A stretch of 64,000 nucleotides of DNA from Asterias amurensis (Eukaryota; Echinodermata; Asteroidea; Forcipulatida; Asteriidae): positions 14,148,501 through 14,212,500 of the forward strand of contig NC_092666.1 in assembly GCF_032118995.1 (NCBI RefSeq), read 5' to 3'. Each line of letters opens with the position of its first letter. Positions within the stretch are counted from its first letter, which is position 1. The position numbers and the translations under genes are program-made. Below are positions 46,744-56,828 of this stretch, piece by piece. Under the pieces are notes generated by a model. It was not told the DNA's origin. It saw nothing but the letters and a program-made list of their open reading frames with translations, and did not search any database.

Positions 46744-47086
46744 GCAACCCAGCTGCGTGTAACTGATGTGCTTGCTGCAACTGCACAAGCTGAGCCTGCT
46801 GCTGCAGCAGCGACTGCACGGTGGCGGGACCGTGGCCACCGCGACTTCCAAGCCCCCCACCCGCCGGTGTCGGAGGCACATCACCCGGGCTTGGAAACGG
46901 CGGGTGAACAGCCCCGAAATCAAACCCTTGGAGTTGTGGAAACTGGCTCAGATTTGAAGAAGTGTTGGCAGTGGGTAAACATGATGCTGAATTGATGGCT
47001 GTTGTTGATGGTGTTGAAGAGACTGACCCAAAATTTGGAGAATTCACCGGGGTCGTAACTCGCACGGCTGGCTGTTTTTCGGCCAT
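37252..47086 (-). CDS. TBRG1: TBRG1 (NIAM) homologue with N-terminal polyQ and HARE-HTH domain and C-terminal FYRN/FYRC
   Basis: Twelve coding exons, minus strand: 47086-46411, 45745-45465, 44893-44742, 43772-43712, 43383-43201, 42613-42464, 41653-41365, 41038-40943, 40397-40195, 39424-39327, 38356-38109, 37727-37252. Phases agree throughout; 970 residues against 411 in human. Domains: Pro/Gly-rich start; polyQ about 115-197; Ala/Ser-rich linker; HARE-HTH about 383-451 (MTWLDAAQVILQEAGKALHI); basic KYRRLRKLIK and ENAALNDEV coiled region 485-540; Lys-rich stretch; FYRN about 630-690 (KPIFPIKLSSLTVHSLGQIV); FYRC about 698-790 (FEIVAEDE..., DFFGLTHPTIQNLIQSSPGA). A Pro tract and QTRSKP-like repeats end the protein. 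Known: mammalian TBRG1 is a nuclear growth inhibitor acting with ARF and p53. Odd: human TBRG1 lacks the polyQ and HARE-HTH part. The ATG at 47086 has a good context; an upstream ATG at 47206 is in frame but less likely. Confidence 0.92.
38633..38878. mobile_element. Palindromic MITE, family C (copy C2), in TBRG1 intron 10
   Basis: It starts GGCCCAATTTCATAAAGCC after CAG and ends GGCTTTATGAAATTGGGCC before CTG. The two halves mirror each other through GGATTACCAACCAAATTTCC. Confidence 0.88.
39565..40142. mobile_element. MITE family B (copy B5) with family C element nested in its end (39890-40132)
   Basis: Family B runs from CATTAAAGGCAGTAATTACT to CAATTACCAAACATGTC. It is then interrupted by a full family C palindrome (GGCCCAATTTCATAGAGCTG ... 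GAAATTGAGCC) flanked by CAG on both sides, and resumes as TGCCTTTAAT. It lies in TBRG1 intron 9. Confidence 0.85.
40400..40520 (-). mobile_element. tRNA-derived SINE fragment in TBRG1 intron 8
   Basis: The minus strand has GATAAGAGCACTGGCATGGA, CTCAGGCTCTAGTATTTCTG. This matches the GAGCACCGGATTCGAGCTCT...GGTGTTTCTG order of the SINE in DDX6 intron 8, but is more decayed. Confidence 0.5.
42637..42727. mobile_element. Half of a family C MITE 24 bases from a TBRG1 splice acceptor
   Basis: Only the right arm is present: GAATTTGGTTGGTAATCCTG to CTATAAAATTGGGCCC. Intron 5 of the TBRG1 homologue ends at 42614, so the arm occupies the place where the branch point would be expected. Confidence 0.8.
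42728..43135. repeat. G/T-rich low-complexity tract in TBRG1 intron 5
   Basis: About 400 bases of imperfect GGGGTTT, GGGGATTT, GGGG-run sequence on the plus strand (C-rich in the transcript). It includes GGGGTTGGGGGGGGGGTTAG. There is no clear period. It is open in several frames and not coding. Confidence 0.75.
43494..43627. mobile_element. Family B fragment in TBRG1 intron 4
   Basis: The inverted orientation of family B: TCTCGAAAACTACGTTACTG, CAGAGGGAGACGTTTCTCAC, TACTATCAACAGCTCCCCAT, ending AATAGTGTCTACTGCC then TTTAA. Just to its left, TTTCGAATCCCCAG is duplicated, a possible SINE box B remnant. Confidence 0.75.
43935..44113. mobile_element. Inverted-repeat MITE in TBRG1 intron 3
   Basis: It begins AAGGAAAAGTCACACTGCAG, CGATAACGAAAACGATAAC and ends GTTATCGTTTTCGTTCTC then GGCCTGTGTGACCGGGCCTT. 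The inner arms are clearly inverted. The terminal CCTGTGTGACCGGGCCTT also occurs at 48010-48028. Confidence 0.72.
44495..44735. mobile_element. Diverged family C element in TBRG1 intron 3
   Basis: It starts GGGGCCAATTTCAAAGAGCT and ends AAGCAGCTCTATGAAATTAG, an inverted pair with GGCCAAAATTTCATG facing GTCTTGGCCGG inside. It ends close to the exon 3 donor (44742). Confidence 0.65.
46498..46745 (-). repeat. CAA/CAG trinucleotide tract (polyglutamine) in TBRG1 exon 1
   Basis: About 82 codons, nearly all CAA or CAG in the coding strand, with only a few His, Ile and Leu interruptions. The mix of codons shows it is not a pure triplet run, but lengths are likely to vary. Other frames read as polyLeu or polyAsn; these are artefacts. 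Confidence 0.92.
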
Positions 47087-48464
47087 TTTGCTTTTTGTGT
47101 GAAGTGCAGCAGTAAAATTGCAAACTCTATGGGGTAAGAGTTGAGGGGCGGAGCCAGGCTTAAAGAAGATGGAAAGCGTTTCAACCAGTTTCCAAAATTC
47201 ACACACATAATTGGTCCCTTGAAATATCTAAAGTACTTCTCAAATAAAACCGTTGATCTGTAAAAAAATTAGTACAAGCTTATGTTCCCCCTCAACCTCC
47301 CCCCCCCAAAAAAATCCTATGTGATTATTTTATTCCGACTAAACTTTTTAAACAGACAAAAGAGGGGGCTAGACACATTTACCGTGCTACCTACTTCGTT
47401 TGAATAATGTCTGTAATATAACACATGTCCACAACTTCAAAAACGGAACTCAAAATGAAGAAGGCCTGTTTTATTGTTAAACCTTTAATCATTCAACAAA
47501 CAAATCAATGTTGGCAGATGAAATAGATATGACAAAATAAAATAGTACAGTGGTGGAACAGCAAGGTGGAATATTTTTCTGCCCCAAGTTTCTCAAAAAA
47601 AGTCCGAAACCTGCAAGTGAAAAAAGAAACCACACGAGCCCATCAGAGAAACAATAATATTAAAGTCTGGCAGCTGGTAATAGACGGAGGATGCCAACAT
47701 GTATGGTAGTGGATTCTGTCTCCATGGTGAATGTGTAGAAATTTCCAGATAAGTTACCGTCCTGCCTGGGGTGCTGGGGTGGGGGACAACACTCCAGGAC
47801 ACCGATGTGGCAGGAGATTCTGTCGTTGTCCAAGGGCGAATAATTCTGTCCGCGAGATTCGGTCCCCCTCATGGAAATGTATGTTTCAAAAGAGGGCGCT
47901 ATCATAAAAAGGTTGTACACAGATCGCCATGTGGGGGACCGAATGTCCAGGGCGGGGAAGAATCTCCTGCCACCCCCCCCCCCCCTCCCCCCCCCCCCCC
48001 CCAACGGGGGCCTGTGTGACCGGGCCTTTACGTTGATCCAAACCCTTCACAACCAATGATATAAATAAATAATAATTAAATAAAAAAGACATTTATATAG
48101 CGCCTTTTACCAGAGGATGCAAAGCGCTGGAAAATGAAAAGAACAGAGAGCCAGAAGGGCAGGGTTGGAGGGGGGGGGGGGGGGGGGGGGGAAGGGGTTA
48201 CACTTGGGAAACCCAGATTACATGCCAGCAGAGAAAAGATGGGTCTTGAGGGCCTTTTTAAAAGGGGTGAGACCAGTATACGAATGACTGAACTCGTTTG
48301 TGCCGTTCTATCGAGAACCGACAATGTTTCTGTCACAAAGACCATGACGAAACACAATTCTAGTGGATGAGACTGCAAAACCTCAGTTCCTCTTTTTGCC
48401 TAGAACGGTGTACACAATTTCTTCTGATAGCGCTCTCTTTTTAATCAACCTACTCCAGCACATT
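47087..48464. other. TBRG1 upstream flank with low-complexity tracts and a small inverted repeat
   Basis: This is the probable promoter side of the TBRG1 homologue; no core motif can be assigned. Bases 47806-47980 form a small inverted-repeat element (GGCAGGAGATTCTG ... GAATCTCCTGCC, with TTCGGTCCCCC facing GGGGGACCGAA). C-runs lie at 47973-48002 and G-runs at 48170-48191. Confidence 0.5.
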
Positions 48465-49553
48465 GGGTCGTATGAATAAAAAGTAGTACTTACTTTTACT
48501 TGAAAATTTCAAGTATTTACTACCATCCATATGAATAAAAGGAAGTAAAAACTGTTACTTAAAAGTATTTACTAAAATGCTAAAAGTATCTACTTTTACC
48601 AAAAAGTAAATTCTTTTAATTTTAGCACTTACTTACTTCCATATGAATAAAACGGAGAATATACTACAAAATGCAAGTAAATACTAGTGATTTTTCAAGG
48701 TAGCTCCAGAGCTACCTTGGGCACAGAAGTAAAAGGCTCGTCCGAAGAAATGACAGTGTTTATGAATGTTCCTCACAGGATAAAATGTTTTAGTCCAAAG
48801 GAAAGACATCACTGAAATATTAAATAGACACATACACAGTGTTTCACAACAGAAACAATACACACAAACTCAAACTGCTTTTAATCAAACTTGTTTATAT
48901 ATGCTGAGGATAAAATAAAACCGTTTGTAAAAAAAACCGTTTTGTATCATTACAGTAAGCTTTTTAAAAAGATATAAAGAATTTTTTCAACTCAGAAATG
49001 AATGCTTCGATCATTAAATCTTATTGTTCATAAAATCAGAAGAAGTAATTTTTTAAACAATTAAATGCATTTCAATAGAATGTTGTTCGTGTTATTATTA
49101 AAACTTTTAAGTTTAAGTTAAATAGCTATGCTCATATCCAGCTCTCATCTTCTCTATACAGCGCTGCCATGCTCCACTCCAAGTTTCAAAAGCTGTGTGT
49201 CCAGATGAGTCGTCTTCATCAAAATGTTGTCAGAATAAAAACCTCATGGCTGACTTGAAGATTTCTATGTTTCTGTTAAATCAAATGCTTCTTTGGCTGT
49301 GTGTGTGAGTGCGTACGTAGACGTGAATGGGAGTTGTAATACAAAGGAAACCTTTTGTTAAGAGCCATTCAGCCATGGTATATCAGAAGTATTTACTCCA
49401 AAGCATTAAGTGAATACTTTGCAGTAAAAGAATAGGTTTATTCATACGGAATTTAGAAGATGCTTTTACTGAATGCTTCTACTTGGAAGTTTATGCTTTT
49501 ACTTTTTGCTAGTACTTGTCAGTAAATACTACTTTTTATTCATACGACCCATT
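48462..49553. mobile_element. 1.09-kb inverted-repeat DNA transposon, non-autonomous (family E)
   Basis: The element 48465-49550 begins GGGTCGTATGAATAAAAAGT and ends with its complement ACTTTTTATTCATACGACCC. ATT flanks it on both sides, as expected for a 3-bp target duplication. Subterminal DNA is full of AAAGTAAATACT-type repeats in both orientations (48490-48690 and 49380-49530), with CATATGAATAAAA recurring. There is no frame of useful length. A 3-bp duplication and G-rich ends would suit a PIF/Harbinger derivative, but the match is weak. Confidence 0.82.
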
Positions 49554-49559
49554 GTTTTT

Positions 49560-50560
49560 TTGTCAAACTGGGGGAGGGGGTGGGGACTTCCGGAGGAAAG
49601 ACTTCCCTACGACATGCACCGGCATAATGATTATTAATAGTATAAAAAAAAGCCAACCCAAAATAATTTAATAAAAATACAGAGATTTGGGTATTATGGC
49701 CCACCTTAAATTTTATTGACTTTACTGACATGTATAAAATTGTTCATAAAAAAAAATATGTGTGAACAATTTAGTAGGGCTAGTTCAAAAGAAAAACCCC
49801 AGCTTGGAAATCCGATAGAGGAAACTTGAGTAAACGAGGGGAAACTAAGTCTCGGTACTAGTTCCGACATTGAGCTTTAAGCAGACAATAGTACAAACAA
49901 TTTGTTAGCTTAGCAGAAATGAGCACCATTCACAACTTGTTCATGTTACATGTTACCTTTATTCTTCGGATACGCATTGTTGTACCTCGGCAGCTCTGTA
50001 TGTCCTGATATATCGATAAGTATGCGCAATGTCGTTGAAAGCAAGTGAACAACAACAAAATGAAAAGAATTTATATATGAATTAGTCCAATAAAATTTTA
50101 AGTAAACGATAATCAGTATTTAGAAAATCACATTCAGTTCAAAGTTTTGACAAACACAATTATTACATAAATCCAGTTGTGATTTGCGCTTGTAACGCTT
50201 TCAAACCCACTGAGATATCTTTTGACTAGAAATAAATCACATGCATCACAATTATTCGCGGACAACTTATAAAAAATATTATATACATGAAAAGAGGGTT
50301 TTAAAAAGAAAGATTTTTCCCAACTACCGTTACTGTTGTAATAAGAAGCACGCCCTCTATACTATTGCAAGGAATGGATGGTATAATTATTACGGTGCTA
50401 AAAGTCCAAATCAACTGTACTTTTGGCTACAGTGTTTTTTCATACTAACAATGAAAGCGGCGGTTTAAAGAAGTACACAATCAAATATTTTGTTCCCAAA
50501 ATAAGTGAACAATTTTACGAAAATTTAGAAAGCGGAACTCTGTCCTTAAAAATAGTGAAA
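49560..50560. other. A+T-rich intergenic stretch with nothing recognised
   Basis: Between the family E element and family B copy B7. Short frames only, with no repeat ends seen. Confidence 0.45.
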
Positions 50561-50568
50561 ATTGTTTT

Positions 50569-51047
50569 AAAGGAACTGGACACCATTACTCAACACAATG
50601 TTAGCATAAAAATGTATTTGGTAAAGAGCAATATAGTTGTTGAAAACATTGTGAGAAACGGCTCCCTCTGAAGTAATGTAGTGTTTGAGAAAGGGGTAAA
50701 TTCTCACTCTAATATTAAAAGACTTCAGGCTTGACTCCTTTATTAGGCATTTGAAAGCAAACAATTTGTGCAACAATTTTGTTTTTCTTTCTTCAGTATG
50801 TTTATGCAATTTCAATGACAAACCTTTTCACAGATTAGTTATTTAATGCATTATGTTGGGATACACCAAGTAAGTCTTTGACAAATTACCAAAGGTGTCC
50901 TGGGGTCGATTTCACAAAGAGTTAGGACTAGTCCCCTAGGAGATATACAAATTGCATGGACAGTCCTAAGTTAGGACGAGTAACTGGTCCTAACTCGAGA
51001 TAAGACTAGCCCTAACTCTTTGTGAAATCCACCCCAGTGCATTTAAA
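50569..51047. mobile_element. MITE family B (copy B7) with family D element nested in its end (50899-51034)
   Basis: Family B starts TTTTAAAGGAACTGGACACC and runs to AATTACCAAAGGTGTC. It is then interrupted by a family D palindrome (GGGTCGATTTCACAAAGAG ... CTCTTTGTGAAATCCACCC) with CTG on the left and CAG on the right, and resumes TGCATTTAAAG. It lies just downstream of the CAP gene stop. Confidence 0.83.
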
Positions 51048-51131
51048 GAAGACATCTTTTTAATAGGCTTTCTACCATCGACACTTCTAGCGGTCTTTGT
51101 AACGGCATTTTTCCCGCCAAATTGTTTGTTC

Positions 51132-53397
51132 TTATCGTTTCTTGCTTGGTAAGACGTTCTCCTTGTATTTCCCGCTCACGTTCCCAGGGGGATCGTAGTT
51201 GAACACAGCGAAGACTTCATTTTGGTTACGAGGATTAACTGCCACACCGATGCCGAGACTTTTGGATTGTTTCCATACAACTTGCGTAAAATGACCTGTG
51301 TAAAACGATAAACAAACGGTTAACTAACTCATATAAACCAGATTAATGAAAATAAACCAAGTAATGCAAAAGTCTTTCGGAAATTGAAAATATCTTAAAA
51401 AACATCTGACCTGTTCCTGAGGAGAAGCCTCCGCTGCTGAAGTTATATCTGTTGATTTCATCGTAGAAAGACTTGACTGCTTTGTCTCCTAAATCAATTA
51501 AATCAAAATCAATCAAATCAAAACAAAAAATACCCAATTAGAAAGGAATTTTGGAAACATTCTTAATGATTCTGTTGGGTGACAGGCTGCTAGCCCTGCC
51601 TGGCGGTCATTTACTTTTGTACTATACTACAGTGACAGGGGAAAGTTCCAGTAATCATGGCCATGTGAAAAGGTAACTTTAACATTTCCCCGACCATATT
51701 ATTTGATTTTTTGGGTGTTCAACATCGATTTTGTTAAAGTACATGTTGTGTACAATTTTTAACGATTTATAATACGCTGTAACTTATTTTCAGAAAAGTG
51801 AAAACGTATTTTGATTTACAATTTAACGGGTCATAACTGGTTGCATTGTGTTTATTGAAATCTACAAGCAATGAACGAATGTACCCTCCCCAACCAAAAT
51901 GTATTCACGCGTAAACATAAAACATTTAAAACAATATTAATTTTAGTTCATGAATCATGGTTCGTAATGTCACTGCGTAAAGTGCCAGACGGCTGTTTCA
52001 ACATTCCAATGCGTCCAAACTGATGATTTTTTCATCCCAAGCGGAAGTGAATTCGTCCGCACCGTGGCAGGGGTCACGCCTTCTAACGAGTACCACATCC
52101 ACCCTCATAATAATTCAATGGAACTCTTTGGGGACAGAAATAATATGTCGCAGAGAAACCATATCACCGTGGGACTAACTTGTGCATCTGTTTTTGTTGT
52201 AAATGAACTTTTGTGATGCTTATAATATTTCTAGCAATATGTTGTACTTACCATCCTGTTCATAACGGAATACGGAAGCCCTATCCACATTATTCATACC
52301 ACTGCTTACCGAAAGGCTCACTAACTTGCAAAATGTAACGTGTGAATAGATGGCACTGGGTGTGGACAGGTTATAAAATATGGGTGTGGTTAATTGTTGG
52401 TTGGGGATGGGTGGAATGTTATTTGGGATGGGTGCCGATGGGTGCCAACGGGTTTGAATGGCTGCGGATGGGTGGTGGAAATAGGTGGAGTTATTTGGAA
52501 TGGGTGCCGATGGGTACCAACGGGTTTGATTGGCTGGGAATGGGTGGTGGATATGTTGAATTGTTTGGGATGGGTGCCGATGGGTAACAACGGGTTTGAT
52601 TGGCTGCGGATGGGTGGTGGAAATAGGTGGAGTTATTTGGAATGGGTGCCGATGGGTACCAACGGGTTTGATTGGCTGGGAATGGGTGGTGGATATGTTG
52701 AATTGTTTGGGATGGGTGCCGATGGGTACCAACGGGTTTGAATGGCTGGGAATGGGTGGTGGAAATAGGTGGAGTTATTTGGAATGGGTGCCGATGGGTA
52801 CCAACGGGTTTGATTGGCTGGGAATGGGTGGTGGATATGTTGAATTGTTTGGGATGGGTGCCGATGGGTAACAACGGGTTTGATTGGCTGGGAATGGGTA
52901 GTGGATAGGTTGAAATGTTTGGGATGGGTGCCAATGGGTACCAACGGGTTTGAATGGCTGTGGATGGGTGGTGGAAATAGGAGGACTTGTTTGGAATGGG
53001 TGCCGATGGGTACCAACGGGTTTGATTGGCTGGGAATGGGTGGTGGATAGGTTGAATTATTTGGGATGGGTGTCGATGGGTGTCAACGGATATCAATAGT
53101 TGATCGGTGTGATGGGTGGCAATGGGTGTGAATGCTCTGTAGTAGGTACCAATGGGTAAAATCGTATAACCTGACCTGTCATTTCCTCCAGTCCTCTAGA
53201 GTCGCTTCCCCAGTAGATGTTCTCTCCGTACTTGTGCTCCGATCTGTGTTGAAGCTGCGCATTCTTAGCCAGCTTATTGGCCCACTCCTGTGCGTATTTG
53301 CTGACGTTGCCATTCATCTTGATGTTGGGGGCGCCATGCATGGACCTGTACTTGTTGTGGGCCTTGAGGGCGTCTCGTTTGAACTTTGACTTGTAAC
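51132..53397 (-). CDS. GLIPR2/GAPR-1-like CAP-domain protein (5' exon not found)
   Basis: Three exons, minus strand: 53397-53176, 51488-51411, 51295-51132, joined in phase 1. The stop is at 51132-51134. They encode about 154 residues: GYKSKFKRDALKAHNKYRSM, an N-terminal CAP helix; HRSEHKYGENIYWGS, the CAP2-type HxxxxYGEN motif; FYDEINRYNFSSGGFSSGTG; then GHFTQVVWKQSKSLGIGVAV, the CAP1 motif; and FNYDPPGNVSGKYKENVLP. Known: GLIPR2 (154 residues in human) is an intracellular, Golgi-associated CAP protein that also starts a few residues before this point and ends in ENVLPPKK. Inferred: only a short start exon is missing, and its ATG was not identified upstream of 53397. The conserved His and Glu of the CAP cavity are present. 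It could instead be the last domain of a multi-CAP protein. Confidence 0.9.
52390..53160. repeat. Minisatellite (about 70-base unit, dimeric higher-order pattern) in the CAP gene intron
   Basis: Around ten tandem units of 70-71 bases, each containing GGGTGCCGATGGGTACCAAC and GGGTTTGATTGGCTGGGAAT. Unit ends alternate between GTGGATATGTTGAATTG and GTGGAAATAGGTGGAG, so neighbouring pairs form a repeat of about 141 bases. This alternation holds over roughly six units, then breaks near 52850. The intron lies between exons 53176 and 51488. Long antisense frames across it are a by-product of the repeat. Confidence 0.92.
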
Positions 53398-53601
53398 CTG
53401 TGAGGTCAGAAAATAATTAATTTCATTTTATTTGTTTATATTAATTTCTTTTCATTTCATTCTGGTTGTGAAGCCAGGGATTGATTTTACAAAGAAATAT
53501 GATTAATCTTAAGACGAGTTGTACGGTTGTCATTATTTGTATTGTGACATCACACTTTGCTTAGCGAGCAAAAATCAAATAATTGGAAGTTATATCAATC
53601 C

Positions 53602-53748
53602 TGGTGTCGATTTCACAAAGAGATTAGGACCAGTCCTAACTTGGGACTGGTCCTAGGGGATATCAAAAACGTACGGCTAGTCCTAAGTTCGTCCTAATTT
53701 GAGATAAGATTGTCTTAACTCTTTGTGAAATCCACCCCTGGCTCTATG
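53602..53748. mobile_element. Short palindromic MITE, family D (copy D4)
   Basis: CTG, then GTGTCGATTTCACAAAGAG, GGACTGGTCCTAG inside, ending CTCTTTGTGAAATCCACCC before CTG. The arms are inverted over the whole length. Confidence 0.82.
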
Positions 53749-53764
53749 TGAAATCGGCACATGG

Positions 53765-54003
53765 AACTTTCAAGCAAACTTATTCACTGTACTAGCCAAG
53801 AACCCAAATAGAGAGAAGACACAGAAGAAAGTCTTAGTTTTAGATGTGGGAGGAAAAACCAAGAAAATTATTCCAGGGAAAAGCCACGCAGTCAAGTAGG
53901 GACTGAAACACCAAATCCACTTAGTGCCCCTGGTGGGATTTGAAACGGGGTCCAAGAGGTGTAAGGCGAGGGAAGATACCACTACGCCAACCCGGTGCTA
54001 CAG
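53765..54003 (-). mobile_element. tRNA-derived SINE
   Basis: On the minus strand it starts GTAGCACCGGGTTGGCGTAG, with GGCGTAGTGGTAT as a box A and, about 35 bases later, CGTTTCAAATCCC as a box B. The body follows, with TTTTTCCTCCCACATCTAAA, and an A+T-rich end near 53765. This is the most complete SINE in the window; pol III box spacing is as in a tRNA. Confidence 0.75.
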
Positions 54004-54552
54004 CAAACCTCACCTAGTTATACTCACACCATGCAAAATTTCAAATCCTTGTATCTGTTCAATCTTAAGGTTGGAGATGCGCGGACTCTTCTAATGGCCA
54101 ATGATGTAATATTTAACTTTTAAGAATTGAACATATTTAAGTCCAATAATAGTCGAGATATTAGAACACATTGCCATTGATCTGTTTGAATCCCCCTTTA
54201 GTCTGGCAGGCTGACATTCCTTTATCGTTACTCATCACTGCCGATGATGTCTAGATTACCGACTCACTCTCTCCCATACAGACAGATGGAATGTGTCGTG
54301 ACATTCAACCCTGTCTGGCCTAGACTGAAACATTAGAACTGGTTTTGTCATTGAGGTATAAGGCCTTTCTCTGAATTTGATGTTTGGGGTTTCGTCTGTG
54401 GAATTGTGTTGAGCTTGATGTGAAGTTATAGAGCTGTTTGGCATTGAGACTTCGTACACCTTACTAAAAAGAAACTGTTTTTTTGTAACCGTGGTATGTC
54501 TTTCTTTGAATTGGACCGTGTAAGGTTTTCGTCCGTGGAATTGTGTGTAAAC

Positions 54553-54798
54553 CTGGGCCCAGTTTCATAGAGCAGCTAAGCACACAATAATGCTTAGCAG
54601 GAAATTTCTTCCTCGATAAAAACAGGATTACCAACTAAACTTCCAAGTTATTTTCAGGTTAAAGCAAACAACAGCTGAATACCAGTAACAAGCAATATGC
54701 AACAAATGAAAATTTGGTTGGTAATCCTGTTTTTTATCAAGGAAGAAATTTCATGCTAAGCAAATTTTTGGGCTTAGCAGCTCTATAAAATTGGGCCA
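54553..54798. mobile_element. Palindromic MITE, family C (copy C4)
   Basis: It begins GGCCCAGTTTCATAGAGCAG after CTG and ends TTAGCAGCTCTATAAAATTG then GGCC. The inner mirror is GGATTACCAACTAAACTTCC against GGTTGGTAATCC. Confidence 0.85.
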
Positions 54799-56140
54799 TG
54801 ATGTGAAATGAAACTATAAGCCATTTGGCATTGATATATTTGGCTGCACCACACTGCAGAAGAGAAACTCTTTACGGAGATACACCAGTTGAGAAGACTG
54901 GTCTTTGACAATTACTAATAGTGTCCAGTGTCTTTAACTTTGGTAATTGGAAATTCAAATAATTTGAAAGCCGTCGGAATGGATTGTTTAAAAATGGTCC
55001 AATATTGTGCCCCGTTGTTGACTTTCATCCTGGAGCATTTGGGGTTACAATATCCCTCTAAAAGGGCTCTGTTACAAGGTGATGTGAGGTCTTTTCCACG
55101 ATAGAGTTTTGCCAGTTTCGTTCAGTGTGTTTTACTTTAATTTCGGATGAGTTCAAAAGCTCATCTACGGTATTATCCTACCAACAAATTAAAGGGGGGA
55201 AAATGAAGTTAAGTTGTCATAAAATATATTTGGTTTGTTTTCCAAAAGCTGAGAGACTTTCAAATATTTGTTGAGTATTTATGAATATTTTAGCATTCGT
55301 TGCTATGGTTACTTTAAGTGTGGTGCACCCAATTTAGTAACGTCTTTAATCAAAGCTACTTCATATAGTTGCCCCCCCCCAAAAAAAAAAAGTACCCCAT
55401 GTTAAATATTGCCTATATGTTTACGCTATGATGTGGCCTGTAGATTTATCAGAACTTGCCTTTGTATGACATGACAGTGCCATGACTTGGACATCCCGTC
55501 ATGTTTATTACACGATCATTAGTGGAAGCTGCATGGTCGAGGTATGTGCCATTTGGCATACTGGGAATTCCAGAATCGGGAAGATCTTCCAGAGTAATTT
55601 GATGAGTTATCAAAAGGGAATCCATGTTTATTGTGACGTCATGAGACTGCTAGACCAGACTACGCCGAAGGATTGATGGGCAGTGTTGCATATTATGATT
55701 TTGAGCAATAAAGCATTTGTTTTCTTTCTTTTTTGCATTTCTACCATAGGTCCTTTTGGTTGGTACATGTAGCTCTGCTTGCAACAGCTAATTCTATTTT
55801 ATCTTTTAAGATGATTAGCTTTAAAAGAAAGGCAATATTATAGCTAATTTCCTTCCATTCATGTCCCCTCAGGGCCGCCGTAGAGTAATTAAACAAACTG
55901 ATAACAATTATTGCCAAACATTCAGTGACGTCGTTAATATCAAACTGAATATTCATTAGGGGCCGTGAACGAGGAGGCCGTAATATTGACCATGGCGCTA
56001 TCAATAAGTTATTGATTTGTACTCAGAAGGTGTCATCTGATTCAATATCTCATTAGCATAATAATATATGCTGATGCATCTCATTATGTGATGTGGTTGA
56101 GGAAAGGTCACTTTCAAAAACCAGGATACTAGGCTTTGGC
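54799..56140. other. Intergenic stretch; one family B terminus
   Basis: No gene recognised. 54884-54947 is the end of a family B element (GAGAAGACTGGTCTTTGAC, AATAGTGTCCAGTGTC, TTTAA). There is a C-run and an A-run at 55371-55391. The open frames 55741-56004 and 56001-56297 (minus) show no domain. Confidence 0.5.
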
Positions 56141-56147
56141 ATTTGGG

Positions 56148-56436
56148 CCCAATTTCATAGCACTGCTTTACGGGAAAAACATTTTCGTGCTTACTGTAGC
56201 AGACAAATTTGCTAAGTTGCAAGCGTATTTTACAGGTTAGCAGAAAAATTAGGCGGCCATATTGCGCTTCCACCATCAATTTGCATTTTGACGTCATTTA
56301 TTTTCGTGCAGCAAGCGCTGGAAGATTAGCACACCTTTTCGTGTGCTTACGGTTAGCAGCGCTATGAAATGGAAATCGCACAGTAAGCACAAAATCGGCC
56401 GCTAAGCAGTGCTATGAAGTTGGGCCCAGCTCATAG
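56148..56436. mobile_element. Diverged family C-type inverted repeat
   Basis: The left end GGGCCCAATTTCATAGCACT faces the right end GCAGTGCTATGAAGTTGGGC. The interior shows TTACGGGAAAAACATTTTCG and GTGCTTACGGTTAGCAGC. It is longer than the canonical family C copies. Confidence 0.68.
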
Positions 56437-56828
56437 ACCAACCCAGTTATCACGATGACCATTGGACAGATTCAAAATGTTCACACCACAGGTTTTACCT
56501 TGGGCCTTTACATGGTGTTATGATATTAAATGTTGGAAATCTCCACATAGACTAAAATTGCAGAAACAACTTCTACATTATTTTTTGAGAGAAAATGGGG
56601 AAAACAACGGGTTTTGATCTCGCGACATAGTCCGAAATCCGATGTTTGAAACGGCAAAAAAAAATTAATTCATGTAAATTTGCTTTGGGTATAAAGAATA
56701 ATATTACTTGGTTGTAGGCTTACACCGATGTGTGTAATAAGCACTGTATCTGCGATGTTTTTGTCACCACAAGTTTTCGTGACCACATATTTGAAGGTTT
56801 GCTATTTCATGTGTTGGGTTACACAAAG

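Noticed and set aside
46352..46923. PolyLeu and polyAsn open frames
   Set aside because: Other-frame translations of the CAA/CAG tract in TBRG1 exon 1.
52220..53096. Long antisense open frames rich in HRHPSQ and HHPFPANQTRWYPSAP
   Set aside because: They fall inside the minisatellite and exist only because the 70-base unit lacks stops in several frames.
52390..53160. CRISPR-like array
   Set aside because: Units are contiguous with no spacers, and the DNA is animal.
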